Assembly (NCBI GenBank): GCA_945643635.1
Contig: CALZFC010000001.1
Span: 5,409,501 to 5,473,500 of the forward strand
Length of the DNA stretch: 64,000 nucleotides
DNA from: Allodiplogaster sudhausi
Taxonomy: Eukaryota > Nematoda > Chromadorea > Rhabditida > Diplogasteridae
Reading direction: 5' to 3'
How positions within the stretch are numbered: position 1 is the stretch's first letter; each line of letters opens with the position of its first letter. Below are positions 22,814-34,900 of this stretch, piece by piece. The notes beneath the pieces were generated by a model. That model did no database searches. It saw only the letters and a list, made by a program, of their open reading frames with translations, and was not told the DNA's origin. The position numbers and the translations under genes were made by a program.

Positions 22814-25260
22814 TGCTCTGTTTCATGCGTTCTATTCAATGCCCGCAGTATAGTTAACAAACTCTCTGATCTACATATGTACATTAGTGTCTTTCGACCT
22901 TCACTTCTCTTAATAACTGAAACATGGCTTAGTTCTAAAGTAGTAGATTCTGAATTGATTGGTGGCTTGCCTTATTCTGTATTTAGACGAGATCGCTCTA
23001 GTAAGCGCGGAGGCGGAGTTGCTATTGTCTTTGATAATTCTCTGTCTGTGCAGTTAGTTGATTATGGTACCTCATCATCGCGCTGTGATACTTTGGCTGT
23101 AGATTTTCATTCCTTGACTGGCCCTGATACCGTTCGCCTTGTAGTCGCATATCGTCCGCCAAATACCTCCTCTGCTGCTAATGATCAGTTCTTTGATACT
23201 CTCTGTGACCTTCTCGCTGTTCCTTATCCATCCATTCTTTGTGGTGATATTAATTTGCATATCGACTGGAATGATCCCTCTTCTATTCATGGACAGCATA
23301 GTCGTTTAGCTGATCTTGTTAATGATCTCTCTTTTACTCAGTATGTGCGACGACCCACTCATAAGGATCACATTCTCGATATAGTTGCTGCCTCATCCGG
23401 AATTGTTTCAAATTGTGAAGTGAATGCTCCATTTTCCTCCTCCGACCACGCATCCGTATCCTTTAGTCTCTCCTTCAGCAATGATTGCCCTATTTATGCA
23501 CCTTCTTTTGACTTTAGACGCTGTGATTTTGAAAAGCTCTCCTCCTCCATATCTGCTGTTGATTGGATTTCTTGTTTTGATAATTTTCTTAACATAGATG
23601 ACATGAACAATCGTTTTCTTTCCGTTCTCCAGTCCTTCATTCCTGGTTGTACCCCCCTCAGGCGCAACTTGGCAAAGAGTACTAGCTATCCACCCTATAT
23701 ACGTTCCTTGCTTTTGCACAAGAATAGGCTTTATTCTAAGCTTAATTGCACTCCCGTTCGATTAGAATATGAAAGAGTTTGTCTGAAATTGCGTAAGCTT
23801 GTTGACAAGTTTGTAAGAAATTGTGAATCTCGGCTTCTTAGCTCAACTTCTGGATTATTCTCCTTTGTATCTGCCCGCCTTAAGCAAGCTCCTAAAATAT
23901 TTTGCGTTACTGTCTCAGGCCAACGAATCACCAGTGACTTAGAAAAGGCTGAAGCACTTGGATCTTCTTTTGCTAATGTATTTACGGTTGATGATATGCA
24001 TTCTCACGATTTCCATTTCAAGTACGAGTACTCTTTCTCAGATTTTGTAATTATGCCACAGCAGGTTCAGTATTACCTAAAAAGGCTTAAACCATCGTGC
24101 TCTCTAACATCTGAAGGATTGCCTCCCATCCTCTATAAGAAATGCGCTCAATCTCTTTGCGAACCTCTCAGCTTTATATTCAACTTTTCTCTCTCGCTTG
24201 GAACTGTCCCCTCTGTATGGCGAGAAGGTATTGTTATTCCAATTAACAAGATTAGTGCGCCATCTGAGCCTTCCCATTTCCGCCCAATAACTCTCTCCCC
24301 TGCGCCTGCCAAAGTCATGGAGCGATGTATTAAACCTCGTTTGGAAAAGTGGTGTAAGCGCTTTAATCTGCTCCCTGATTCTCAGCACGGTTTTCGCGAA
24401 CGCAAGTCTGTTGTGACAAACTTATTAGAATCCACTCAAGACTGGCTAAATGAAACAAATAAGGGGAAATTTGTTGATGTTTTGTATTTCGACTTTTGCA
24501 TTCGGAAGCTGCTATATAAACTTGATTGTTGTGGTATTCGGGGTAACATGTACAACTGGTTAAAATCATTTTTGGAGGCTCGAACATATAAAGTTAAAGT
24601 TAATGGAGTACTCTCGAGTAATTATGATTCTATTTCAGGTGTTCCGCATTGGTCTGTACTCGGTCCTCTCCTTTTCAGCCTTTACATCTCAGACTTGCCA
24701 AGAGAATTGGAATACCTTTCAACAGTTAAGCCGGTAATGTTTGCCGATGATCTCAAGCTGTATGCATCTTTCGATCAACTTTCGCAAGGCCTCACCCACA
24801 AGCAACTTTTGGATGCCTGTTTAATTTTCGTAGAATACTGTCAAAAATGGCAGTTGTCGGTTGCACACAAAAAGTGCTCCGTTCTTCATCTTGGCAAAAG
24901 AAATCCAAAATTGACCTACCTTATTCAAACTCTTGTGCCTTCTATCTCTTTCACATTTCCTGTTGCTATTGATCCAGTTCGTGACTTAGGTGTCTACATT
25001 GACTCTGATCTATCTTTTAAGTATCATTTGTCCTTGCAATAGTTGAGTTTGCAAGTCCAATTTGGTCTCCTCATCGAGTTATGCTGATTAGAGAATTAGA
25101 GAGAGTCCAGAAGGTTTTCACTCGTTTGCTTTTTAATCGTTGCTATCGTAATTCTTCTACATCTGCTATGATTCCTAGCTATCCTGATAGACTAAAGCAG
25201 TTGTCGTTTCATTCGCTTTACTGGAAACAATTCAATAGTACACATCAAATCCAGTTCTGT
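22814..25260 (+). pseudogene. LINE ORF2: endonuclease and reverse transcriptase, internally deleted
   Basis: The frame is open from just after ORF1 (FNARSIVNKLSDLHMYISVF) to TAG 25042. The apurinic-type endonuclease shows ITETWLSS, GDINLHIDW and SDHASVSF. The reverse transcriptase shows FRPITLSP, QHGFRERKS and FADDLKLY. After VLYFDF the usual segment leading to RKLLYKL is missing about 8-9 residues, removing part of motif A. The GVPQGSVLGP motif reads GVPHWSVLGP. Beyond 25042 the frame shifts, and ASPIWSPHRVMLIRELERV resumes at about 25045 after an internal deletion. The enzyme is inactive. Confidence 0.85.
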
Positions 25261-25274
25261 ACGCCATTAGAGTA

Positions 25275-26285
25275 CCTTCTCATTGTCAATATGCATTTCT
25301 CGATTCTTTTCTTCTCCCCTCCAATGAAACCGTTCCCTCCCTTCTTACCGTTAAGACTGCTTCGAGTGTCTTCTTCACGTCATGCTTGTAGCGAGCCAGG
25401 AGCGTAAACTTTGACTAAAACAGGGCGAGCACTATGTTGAAAAATGTTTTCGTAGCGAAAATATAATACAATGTATAATGTAGTGTAGCAATGAACAATT
25501 GCCAGTTGTTTTCTTATTCAATTATGTACTCGATAATTATATTTGATAATCTCAGTAACTGAAAGGAGTCGTACAAGCGCGAATTTTGCACGTACCATGT
25601 GCAGCTGGGTCGAATATATGAAGTGGCGCTCTCGATCTTCCTGACACTGATGAAAGAGGCAGACGGCGTCAATTGTGCCTGCCGCAACTCCAGAAAGCGC
25701 GCCCGTCCACGTGCCGTTCTCAAGCAATTTTGAGATTTGTCAATATAACAATTATTATTATATAATTATGAATAACAAAATAAAATGTTTAATAGGAAAT
25801 ATTATGTATGTTCGCATGTATTCATAAATTATCTGTTCCTCTTTGCAAACTTGCTGATAAACTTGATTGATTAATAGAATAAACACCGGCTGCAGAGTGC
25901 CAAAATCTAAGGCCGAACTGTTGCCGTTGTCTACGAGGCTCGGCACAATCGTCAGGTTCGCTGCCGCTGCCATAAAGCCAACTAACTAAAAAAGCAACAG
26001 TTCATAGCTTACGAATGAAATGATACAGTAAGCAAAATGTTACTACGTAAAGATTCTATATCTACATACATATGCTAGAAATATAGAAAACTACTGAAAA
26101 AAAGAGATAAAAAATACTCCACTATCCTCATTGCACCAGCGGGCACTGGGCACCTCCTTGAAGGCACGAATTGAGGAAAGGGCTTGCATTCTCCGTTCGA
26201 CTCTGGTATGTTTCGTGTGAAACCGACACGAATATGCATAGCATTCACGAGCAATGCTACTAGTTGCTCTGAATTGTCTTGTTAG
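25275..26285 (-). pseudogene. P3: 5' half of a type G receptor, cut off by the LINE
   Basis: Exons A to D remain. A is about 26280-26122 (MHIRVGFT...PESNGECKPFPQF), B about 25981-25887 (LVGFMAAAANLTIVPSLVDN), C about 25717-25595 (NGTWTGALSGVAAGTIDAV), and D about 25408-25342 (SKFTLLARYKHDVKK, one codon shorter than usual). Exon A lacks one G in CCCAGTGCCCG-CTGG, so the frame shifts at CPVP. Exons E to K are absent: the retrotransposon 3' end begins inside intron D-E. A hydrophobic reading MYGLTALLLSSLTILFFFIL lies just upstream of exon A and is a possible signal peptide, but it does not splice cleanly to A. Confidence 0.8.
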
Positions 26286-26749
26286 ATTCTTCATGTTCTG
26301 TTAGTTGGCAGCAAGATAAAGAAAAACAGAATTGTTAGAGACGACAGTAAGAGCGCTGTTAGTCCGTACATTGATGCATAACTAATTTAACTTTATTTAC
26401 GATCACAAAAGTGGCACGTGTTTAGAATTATCACAGTTAAATAATATAGAAATATGAAACAAAGGTAGATATAAAGGTGTATTACGAGGGTACAGACGAT
26501 GCACGATTAGAAGATATTCTCGACGGCGAAAAGGAACTGGACTTCTCAAAAAAAAAAAAATAAATTTAGCAAAGCGGATAAAAAACGAATGAGCACGTAC
26601 TTTTAAGCGACTTGTTGAAAAGGCGAGTTGAAAAGAAAGACCACGCATTCTCGAATTCCGGAAGTGGTAGTGGTGGGGGAATAAGGTACACAACTATGAT
26701 AGATGTAAATGTCAAATATTCTTTCCGAAAGATTTAAGCTGAACTATGC

Positions 26750-27060
26750 TTGCATTCGGGAAATGGGCAGCAATTGTTAATGTGTACATACATAATTCAC
26801 CTTCTTCTTCCCTTTTCAGGTGTCTCGTCCCTCCATCTGTCTAGACTCCACGTGGCCAATCCCCTCTCTCACCCTCTCCTTTCTTCTGTTCCCTCTTGTC
26901 AAGCCTGTTTGCCTTATAGAAAAGCCATTGCCATGTGCAATTCGATTAATTTTTTTGATGCAAATACGCCATTCCCATGTCTGTAACTTTACTTTTCATG
27001 TGTCATTTAATATATTCGCTTTAGTCATTTTTACTGATTTATGTGCATTCTATATGTCTT
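26750..27060 (-). promoter_or_regulatory. Conserved upstream block, copy before P3
   Basis: Pyrimidine-rich block containing TTCCCTTTTCAGGTGTC, CACGTGGCCAA and a TGTTTGCCTTATAGA segment. Similar blocks are at about 31.29-31.56, 37.48-37.75, 42.0-42.17, 46.2-46.4, 55.37-55.47, 59.4-59.55 and 60.24-60.48 kb. Most lie directly upstream of exon A of a minus-strand copy, so this is part of the duplication unit and a candidate promoter or 5' UTR. Confidence 0.5.
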
Positions 27061-27293
27061 TTTTTTGCTTGACAAGTTAAATTGAAATTGAATTAGATGC
27101 TTGCTAATACATACATACATGTATGTAGCTACAATTTGAGAAAGATAATCTGTACGTTAGATATAAAAGGAGTGATCTCAAACATCGAGCATTTGCGATG
27201 AAGACTTGTTTTGCCCTATATTGAAAACACAGTCGATTGACGAAGAAGCAATTTTTTCTTGCGGTTGTCGAAGATGAGCCAATCCAAACAGTC

Positions 27294-30200
27294 CTATTTT
27301 CGCTGTAAGCGAACGCCTCTCGCGTAAATGAATTCCACTGCCAGAGTGAGAAGACCACTGAAGAGGCCGGCCGCCAACGCAATGAAGAGGCCATTTATGG
27401 AGACAATATCTAATTGAAAGGACATTTCAAATGTCAAGTTTATGTAATAGTTGTTCTCAGAATGGCAAACATGTAAAAAAAATCAATGTAAAGAAGGTCC
27501 ATACCGACGGCGCGTTGTGCGGAATCGTCTCGCGGTTGTTCGGTGCAATTCTTGAAATGGGCATGAATGAAGGGCTGTGCACGTGTGTACTTTTCGAAGA
27601 GATATCTCAGAAAGTCGTCGTGAAGTCGGAGCTGCCCGTCGAATCGCTCAAAACCTCCCAAGAGGCTTTCGAGAAGAGCAGATGAGCCGAAAGGGATGGA
27701 AGACCTAAACATTATGCAGCTCAATACATACATACATACATATAACGATAGCATTCTTCATATCCGCATGCACTTTCCGTTGGGTCTCATTAAGGTGGAT
27801 TGTATATTGAACAGCAGTTGAAAAACCAATACCTTCGTCTAGAATGAAAAGGTTACATCTGTCGAACGCAGCGAAATATCCACTCGCATAATTTTGTGAT
27901 CCATACATATAGCCTCCTCCTGTCTCGATGAGATCCAGCGTTCTTTCAATCCTCCGTTCCACGCGCTTAAATCAAATGGTCTTGAGGTCAAGATGGAAAT
28001 ACTTCGACAGGTTAAACAATGCAGAAATACGCACAGGCGGATGCTGTTTGAGCGCTCGATTAAGCCGTACAAGTTGTGGATCCGGCGATGTCTTCATGTA
28101 TTTAGACAGCCTGGAAAAAGGAGACTTTTGGTTAGGTATTCCATCAGATCGCGGCTGCTATTTCTTGTTAATGAATACAGTTAGTTGTAGACTTAAACAC
28201 CGAGAAAAGAAAGTATTTGCAGATAATCAGACGTTAGATAAGTTATCATGCATTAGTTTGAAAAAGTAGAATTAAGACTTGGATCAGTCATTCTTCAGGG
28301 CTTATTCATGGCATAACGAACAGTTCAAATGTCGATGTAATGAATGTGTAATGGCCAGAGGATGTGAGTGCGACAGCCTGATCGAATGTATTGAAAGGTT
28401 GCCAAGACTGCACGGAGATGAGCGAGGCGACCGTGTGGCCGGCTATTTGACTCGCGAGAATGACTGGTGCTATCCGTGTGTTTACTTTTGACACCAATTC
28501 CACCTGTTATTCCGGGCTCGACGTAAGACTCGTAGTAGTCAGCCTTGCCCAACTCCTGCCTGAGGGTTGCCCACGCATCCCGGGCCACCTGAAACGACGT
28601 AGAATTGTTTAGTGCTTCATTTCATACCTCCATACCAGAGAGGCGAGAGACGCTTCAACTCTCCTTTGATGAACGAGGGTCAATGAAAGCGTGTGTGCCA
28701 ACAGAATACAGATGATGGATTGCCAAACATCTAACGAAAATACCTAGGAGAAGGACAACTTTTATTTCAATTTTATTTTATTAATTATGATTATTTTATT
28801 AATTATCTTTATCTTATTAGAAACAATGTAATACTACAAACTTTCAGAACGCCATTCCCCATAATGGTTATCGCTCGATTTCACTTTTGTTACTTCCCGT
28901 CTTTCCCTCCCTCATACCATTAAGACTGCGTCGAGCGTCTGCTTCCTCACGTCATGCTTGTAGCGAGCCAAGAGAGCAATCTTTGACTAAAGATAAACCA
29001 AAAAAAAAACTTTTGTGTTGCCAAAAAAAGGAATGGCACCCTACATGCTTTCCCACGGACCATATGCAGCTGAGTAGAGAATATGAAGTCATGCATTCGA
29101 TCGTCGTCACACTGATAAACGAGGCAGACCGTGTCGACGGTGCCAGACGCCACTCCGGACAGCGTGCCTGTCCACGTGCCGTTCTTAAACACTTTTGAGA
29201 TATAATTATCATTATAGTTGTCTTACATACTTGCTAGGCAACTTAGAAATCTGGAGCACAAAAGGTAGGCACGTAGAACACAGTTTATTAAGAAAGCATG
29301 TCCATTAGATTCGAGCGCAGCCTGCCCCGGGAAAATTGTTTTCGAATTCATTAACGGAAAACATTTTGCTTATACAACTCGACGTGCTCTTTTTAATGAG
29401 ACTAATTTCATCATCAACCGATTTTTTCCCTTCGGAATACACTACCGTAACCCTTGAAATTCATCGAGCCATAAATCCGTTCAAAATCTGTTTTGAGAAA
29501 CGATGTACATATCATTCAATGGCATTTCGAAAGCTCTTCAAATTTCATCTGGGAACATGTTTTACGAAAATTTTATTTTGGCCGAGAAAATTGGCGTTAA
29601 ATTATTTGAAGGGTCGACACGCCACTTTCTGCTCATTTCTACACTCTGGAACCTAGATAGAAAGAAAGAGCGTGAAATTTGCTATCAAATTGTCACCATT
29701 CAAGAAAAATCTGAGCGTACCAATTTTTTATATGACGCGAGCAATGAGCGCGAGTCGGTCAAAATGGCACATTTTTGGCCGCCGAGGCACCGTGCAAGCG
29801 CATTCATCGATCCATAACTACGCTCAATGTTAATATTACAAAATCGTTAGCATATCATCTTAGAGCTCTCACAGAGATCTTCAAATGCTACATACATACT
29901 TTTATTGAAATATTTATATTTCTATGGAAAATTTCGTTCTGTACTTTTAGAACGCTTAAAAAACTACTTTGCAAACATTCCAGCATTTCAAAACATGCAT
30001 CATTAGAAAGAGCTTGAAAGTTGCTTCAAGATAGACCCCTTTCAATAAACTTTCAAGCCTATAATGTTTGGTTATAAGTGATAAGAAGTGGGCATCAGCT
30101 TAGCACAATTCTTCACAGGAAAAAAATATTGGAATATTCCAATTCGAATAATCTAAACAGCGAAATTCTTGGGCGAAAGGACAGCCACGCAACTTTACCT

Positions 30201-31260
30201 ACTCTTATGACTTATAACAAAACATTATAGACTTGAAATTTTATTGAAAGGGGTTCATCTTGTAGCAAATTTCACGCTCTTTCTTATGATATATGTCTTG
30301 AAATGCGTAAATTTTTGTAAAGTAGTTTTTTAAGCGTTCTAAAGTACAGAACGAAATTTTCCAGAGAAATATAAATATTTCAATAAAAGTTTGTATGTAG
30401 CATTTGAAGATCTCTGTGAGAGCTCTTAGATGATATGCTAACGATTTTGTAATATTAACATTGAGCGTAGTTATGGATCGATGAATGCGCTTGCACGGTG
30501 CCTCGGCGGCCAAAAATGTGCCATTTTGACCGACTCGCGCGCATTGCTCACGTCATAGAAAAAATTGGTACGCTCAGATTTTTCTTGAATGGTGATTATT
30601 TGATAGAAAATTTCACGCTCTTTCTTTCTATCTAGGTTCCAGAGTGTAGAAATGAGCAGAAAGTGGCGTGTCGACCCTTCAAATAATTTAACGCCAATTT
30701 TCTCGGCCAAAATAAAATTTTCGTAAAACATGTTCGCAGATGAAATTTGAAGAGCTTTCGAAATGCTATTGAATGATATGTACATCGTTTCTCAAAACAG
30801 ATTTTGAACGGATTTATGGCTCAATGAATTTTTAGGGTTACGGTAGTGTATCCCGAAGGGAAAAAATCGGATGATGATGAAATTAGTCTCATTAAACAGA
30901 GCGGGTCGAGTTGTATAAGAAAATGTTTTCCGTTAATGAATTCGAAAACAATTTTCCCGGGGCAGGCTGCCTTAAGCGCATGCTCGACTCTTACAGAGAA
31001 GCTCTCTTAATTACTCAAGCGGGCTGTTTATATTGGGCTGGAGGACAGAGTACTTTCGTAATGGCGATGAAAACTGCACATATTGAAGATAATCTTCTTA
31101 AATGTACGAATTAATCTCCATATACACGACAATTGTAATATTACTTTGAATATTAAAATTAAATGTATTATTATAATTTAATGTAATACAAGAAACACCG
31201 GCAGTAGATTGCCAAAATCAAAGGCCGAACTGTTGCCGGTGTCTACGAGGCTCGGCACAT
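27294..31260 (-). pseudogene. P4: type G receptor pseudogene holding foldback F1
   Basis: From the 5' side: half of exon B (about 31260-31195, SLVDTGNSSAFDFGNLLP), foldback F1 (29317-30970) in intron B-C, then exons C (about 29180-29058), D, E, F, G, H (LSKYMKTSPDPQLVRLNRAL), I, J and K (FIALAAGLFSGLLTLAVEFI, TAG at 27294). Lesions: exon A and the start of B are missing; intron F-G and the first part of exon G (the LLNVLFSLLFAV segment of M3) are deleted, leaving VILASQIAGHTVASL; and J has a 1-nt deletion in the CGAAAAGC run (near 27670), shifting frame before FERFDGQLRLHDDF. Confidence 0.8.
29317..30970. mobile_element. Foldback element F1, 1.65 kb inverted repeat
   Basis: The left end GCAGCCTGCCCCGGGAAAA has its complement at the right end, TTTTCCCGGGGCAGGCTGC. 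The arms are complementary over most of their length. The centre at about 30143 contains TTGGAATATTCCAATTCGAA. Open frames in the two arms are mirror copies of each other and resemble no known protein. It is inserted in intron B-C of P4. Confidence 0.9.
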
Positions 31261-31289
31261 GTGCGCAATATACGCGCAAATGGAACGAT

Positions 31290-31565
31290 GTTTGCATTTG
31301 GGAAGTAGGCAGAGTTATGTTATTTGCTAGGCAACGCTGGAATGCGGTAACACAAGTGCAGACGGAGAAGACAATGTTTATTTTTCTCTTGTTTATATGT
31401 ACATACATAATTCACAGCCTTCTTCCCTTTTCGGTCCAACTCACTACTCTCCACGTGGCCAACGCCTCTCTCACCATCACTTTCTTCCCCTCCCTCTTGC
31501 TACATTCCTGGTCCAAAGTCTGTAGCTTTAGTTGCCATATGTCGGTTAATATATCCGTAGTACGT
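31290..31565 (-). promoter_or_regulatory. Conserved upstream block, copy before P4
   Basis: Contains TTGCATTTGGGAAGTAGGCA, ACATAATTCACAGCC, CACGTGGCCAA and a TTGCTACATTCC segment, in the same order as the block at 26.75 kb. It abuts the truncated exon B of P4. Confidence 0.45.
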
Positions 31566-31988
31566 AGTATTAAATTTAAAATATTGCGTTTCTAGAACTG
31601 TATCTATCCTTTCTGAAATACCCACGTTTTCAGTTATTATCTAGCTTCGAATGTATGCATTCTATATGTTTTCTTTCAGCTAAACAAGTTCAATTGAACA
31701 ATAATTAGATGCTTCATGCAATGCAATGCATGTACCAATAATTTAGAAGAGATATATGTATATATGTATGTACTTTAGATATACATAAATAGATCTCAGA
31801 CGTCGAGCTTAGGCGAAGAATGTATTGTTAATACATGTCTACTCTAGCAAATCAGAAAAGCAAATCGTACTTTAGATATAAATATTTACATACATAAATC
31901 TTAGTCGAATTTTCGCGATGAAGACTAACGATTGACAAAGAACCAATTTTTTGTTGCGGTTGTCGAAAATGAGCCAATATAAATAGCC

Positions 31989-34900
31989 CTATTTTCGCTG
32001 TAAGCGAACGCCTCTCGCGTAAATGAATTCCACTGCCAGAGTGAGAAAACCACTGAAGAGGCCGGTCGCCAACGCAATGAAGAGGCCAGATATGGAGATG
32101 ATATCTAATTGTAAGAACATTTCAAATGTCAAGTGTATGTAATATGTTGTTCTCAGAATGGCAAACATCTAAAAAAAATCAATGTAAAGAAGGTTCATAC
32201 CGACGGCGCGTTGTGCGGAATCGTTTCGCGGTTGTTCGGTGCAATTCTTAAAATGGGCATGAATGAAGGGCTGTGCGCGTGTGTACTTGTCGAAGAGATA
32301 TCTCAGAAAGTCGTCGTGAAGTCGGAGCTGCGCGTCCAATCGCTCAAAGACCTCCCGAGAGGTTTTCGAGAAGAGCAGATGACCCGAAAGGGATGGAAGA
32401 CCTGAAGATTATACAGCTCAATTCATAAATAGAGATACATAGAATATTCATTGAGCGGGCACTATATCAAATCGATCAATATCTTTTAAAAAGAGGCTTT
32501 TGGTGAAACTGGTCGTGTGGATATAAATAAATCTTACCGAATTCTCTGATTCACTCGTTTACTCTAGTCTTATTTATTCGCTCTGGGAGTCTGTCTTTAG
32601 CAAAATTGGCAAAGGCGCGAACAAATTACTCTCGCACCTGTGTGTACAAGGGAAAGAGAGTGCAAGAGAACAATCGATTAGTCACTATTTTCTTCATATC
32701 GCACATTTCGTCTTGTCTCACGTAGTGGAATGTTGTTTAGCACAAAAGAAAAAAAAACCTTCGTCTATATAGAAAAGGTTGCATCTGTCGAGCGCGGTGA
32801 AATAGCCACCGGCATCAATTTGTGATCCGTACAAATAGCTTCCGGTCTCGACGAGATCGAGCATGCCTTCGATCGTCTGTTCCACGCGCTTAAAGCAACT
32901 GGTTGAAATGCGTGGACAAGATGGACAATGACGAGTCAGATCACACAATGCCAAACTATGTACGTACGGGCGGATGCTTTTTGAGCGCTCGATTGAGTCG
33001 CATAAGATGCGGATCCGGCGATGTCGTAATGTATCTCGAAAGCCTGAAAAAAGCTTAAATAGTACTAAACTCCACTGACTTACACAGGTATTAACTAATA
33101 TTCAGTCTATCTCTTGATAATCAATTGGGTCATGCATGCATTAATTTCTTAAAGTAGAATAAAGACTTTTGGATAGGCTATCCTAGTTATTCCATTTCTT
33201 GATGTAGCTTAAGAGAGGCAATCTGAGAGACTCGAGCAGGGGCATGTCGGGAACAAAATTATTTTTTGATTTTTTTTTCCTTCTAAAGGTTTATGAGGCA
33301 TCCTAAAAAGACCTCAAAAACATTTTTTCCAAAAATTATTTTCTTCAGTTTACCATGGATATGCACCGAAAACCCAAAAAAGTTCAAATCATCATAACTT
33401 TGTTCGTTGTTAACATATATTTATTTTGAATTGATTCAGAGTTGAAAGGCGCATAAAAAAGGTCCTAATGACATTTTGCAAAAAAAATTTATTAAAGGCC
33501 TGATTTTGGCATTTTAATATTTCGAGTGGTGCGTTTGGGGCATAAAACCCCCCCCCCCATGTCAAAAAGCTGAAAGCATCACGTAAAAGAGCGTCCTTTT
33601 TAACCCCGAACTAGATGCCTTTCATTCAGAAATCCGTACCCCTATTTTGCAATATTTTGACATGAAGCGCGCAAGTAGGGTCAAAATGGCGCATTTTCGG
33701 CCGCCGAGGCACCGTGCAAGCGCATTAATCGATCCATAACTGCGCTCTATGTCAATATTACAAAATCGTAAGTATATCATCTAAGAGCTCTCACGGAGAT
33801 CTTCAAATTGTACATACAAACTTTTATTGAAAAGTTTCAATTTATATGGGAAATTTCGTTCTGTACAATTAGAAAGCTTAAAAAACTACTTTAAAAACAT
33901 TTTCGCCTGTCGAAACATACATCATAAGAAAGAGGATGAAATGTGGTACAAGATGAATACCTTTCAATGGAATTCCATGCATACGATCTTTTGTTATAAG
34001 CCATAAGAGTTGGTTAACAAGGCCTTTTGGAAAAAGTGTAGAAAAAAAGGATTGGAATATTCTAATTCGAATAACCTAAAATGTGAATTCTTGGGCGAAA
34101 TGACAGCGACGCTACTGGCAGTGCTCTTATGGCTTATAACAAAAGATCGTATGCATGAAATTTCATGGAAAGGGGGTTCATCTTGTAGCAAATTTCATCC
34201 TCTTTCTTATGATGTATGTTTCGACAGGCGAAAATGTTTTTAAAGTAGTTTTGTAAGCCTTCTAATTGTACAGAACGAAATTTCCTATATAAATTGAAAC
34301 TTTTCAATAAAAGTATGTATGTAACATTTGAAGATCTCCGTGAGAGCTCTTAGATATACTTACGATTTTGTAATATTGACATTGAGCGCAGTAATGGATC
34401 GATGAATGCGCTTGCACGGTGCCTCGGCGGCCGAAAATGCGCCATTTTGACCCTACTTGCCCCCTTCATGTCAAAATATTGTAAAATAGGGGTACGGATT
34501 TCTGAATGAAAGGCATCTAGTTCGGGGTTAAAAAGGACGCTCTTTCACGTGGTGCTTTCAGCTTTTTGACATGGGGGGGGGGTTTTATGCCCCAAACGCA
34601 CCACTCGAAATATTAAAATGCCAAAATCAGGCCTTTAATAATTTTTTTTGCAAAATGTCATTAAGACCTTTTTTATGCGCCTTTCAACTCTGAATCGAAC
34701 AAGCAATTCAAAATAAACATATGTTAACAACGAACAAAGTTATGGTGATTTGAACTTTTTTGGGTTTTTGGTGCATATCCATGGTAAACTGAAGAAAATA
34801 ATTTTTGAAAAAAATGTTTTTGAGTTCTTTTTAGGATGCCTCATAAGCCTTTAGATGGAAAAGAAAATTTAAAAAATATTTTGTTCCCGACATGCTTTAC

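Larger units (their letters stand above)
21900..25270 (+). mobile_element. Decayed CR1/Jockey-like non-LTR retrotransposon (LINE)
   Basis: Two ORFs in the usual order cover this span: an ORF1 with a nucleic-acid-binding-type core, then an endonuclease plus reverse transcriptase ORF. The element is 3'-truncated. At about 25270 it runs directly into the intron D-E sequence of receptor copy P3, so it probably cut that gene off from its exons E-K. The 5' limit is uncertain. Confidence 0.85.

Noticed and set aside
29503..30785. Open frames of about 100 aa mirrored in the two arms of F1
   Set aside because: Both arms carry the same reading because they are inverted copies. There are no splice sites, domains or start context, and F2 does not preserve the frame.
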